A stretch of DNA of 5,052 bases from JBDIBB01 sp039812685 (lineage in GTDB: Bacteria > Acidobacteriota > Vicinamibacteria > Vicinamibacterales > JAFNAJ01), in assembly GCA_039812685.1 (NCBI GenBank), contig JBDIBB010000222.1, positions 1-5,052 of the forward strand, read 5' to 3'. Shown here in pieces: positions 4,617 through 5,052 of the stretch; within the stretch, counting starts at the first letter, position 1, and every line of letters begins with the position of its first letter. The notes beneath the pieces are model-generated. The model did no database searches. It had not been told where the DNA came from and was given only the letters and a program-made list of their open reading frames with translations. A program made the position numbers and the translations under genes.

Positions 4617-5052
4617 TGGTCTTCAACTCCCTGCACTTCGCCGCGTTCTTCCTGGTGGTGTACGCGCTCTACCGCGTGCTGCCGCACCGGGCGCAGAACG
4701 TGATGCTGCTCGGCGCCAGCTACTACTTCTACGCCGCCTGGGACTGGCGCTTCCTCAGTCTGCTGCTCGGATCGACGATCGTCGACTACACGTGCGCGCG
4801 CGCCATCGCGCGCACCGGCGACGCGGCGCGACGCCGCGCGTGGCTGCTGCTCAGCCTGGCCTTCAACCTGGGCATGCTGGGCTTCTTCAAGTACTTCGAT
4901 TTCTTCGCCGGATCGCTGCACGACCTCGCGGCGCTCTTCGGCTGGCATCTCTCGGTGACCACGCTGCGCGTGGTACTGCCCATCGGCATCTCGTTCTACA
5001 CGTTCATGACGATCAGCTACGTCGTGGACGTCTACCGCCGCGTCTACCAGCC
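4616..5052 (+). CDS. MBOAT-family O-acyltransferase, AlgI-like (N-terminal part)
   Basis: The ATG at 4616 shares its A with the preceding TGA, and the frame stays open to the window end, giving 145 residues of a protein family usually near 450-520 aa. The start MVFNSLHFAAFFLVVYALYR, the motif SYYFYAAWDWRF (35-46), the LGFFKYFDFF segment (88-97) and LPIGISFYTF (121-130) followed by ISYVVDVYR (133-141) are hallmarks of the AlgI/DltB-type membrane-bound O-acyltransferases. Several membrane segments are visible: about 6-22, 28-58, 76-94 and 116-136. These proteins move acyl groups from a cytoplasmic donor through the membrane to an extracytoplasmic glycan, usually with an SGNH or AlgX/AlgJ-like partner, which here is the gene just upstream. 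The catalytic His lies beyond the window, so activity cannot be judged. alg naming is not justified, since no alginate gene is seen. Confidence 0.92.
   Translation, partial: MVFNSLHFAAFFLVVYALYRVLPHRAQNVMLLGASYYFYAAWDWRFLSLLLGSTIVDYTCARAIARTGDAARRRAWLLLSLAFNLGMLGFFKYFDFFAGSLHDLAALFGWHLSVTTLRVVLPIGISFYTFMTISYVVDVYRRVYQ

Overview
This window is a very GC-rich stretch (strong G/C preference at third codon positions) with every credible gene on the + strand. It looks like part of a surface-polysaccharide or cell-envelope locus of a high-GC bacterium. The gene style, together with an intergenic region packed with 7-nt G/C repeats, reminds me of soil or metagenomic Acidobacteriota (Vicinamibacteria-like). 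That placement is an inference from style only; no marker gene is present, and other high-GC phyla are not excluded.

Layout. (i) 1-59: probable 3' end of an upstream gene. (ii) 102-980: a secreted protein with a secretin/TonB N-terminal (STN-like) domain followed by a long Pro/Ala/Gln-rich tail; I do not recognise a named gene. (iii) 973-1704: a class I SAM-dependent methyltransferase, overlapping the previous gene by 8 nt. (iv) 1705-1915: a 211-bp gene-free interval holding two different repeat arrays, both built on a 7-nt period. The first is a GGGG-every-7-nt array with strong G-quadruplex potential that begins on the methyltransferase stop codon. The second is a 3 x 22-bp array whose unit decomposes into three heptamers plus one base. 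(v) 1916-3505: a Wzx/MurJ-superfamily polysaccharide flippase with an acidic C-terminal tail. (vi) 3531-4616: a membrane-anchored SGNH/GDSL-like protein. (vii) 4616-5052: the N-terminal third of an AlgI-type MBOAT O-acyltransferase, cut by the window edge.

How the genes may work together. The flippase, SGNH protein and MBOAT gene are tightly packed (25-nt gap, then a TGATG overlap). They make a sensible 'export and O-acylate' set: the flippase moves a lipid-linked glycan across the inner membrane, the MBOAT protein passes acyl groups across the membrane, and the SGNH protein transfers or removes them on the periplasmic side. The methyltransferase could modify the glycan or its precursor. The STN-like protein is envelope-targeted, but its link to glycan export is unproven. 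I see no CRISPR array, RNA gene, transposase or defence system. The most unusual DNA in the window is the double heptamer array between the two gene blocks.
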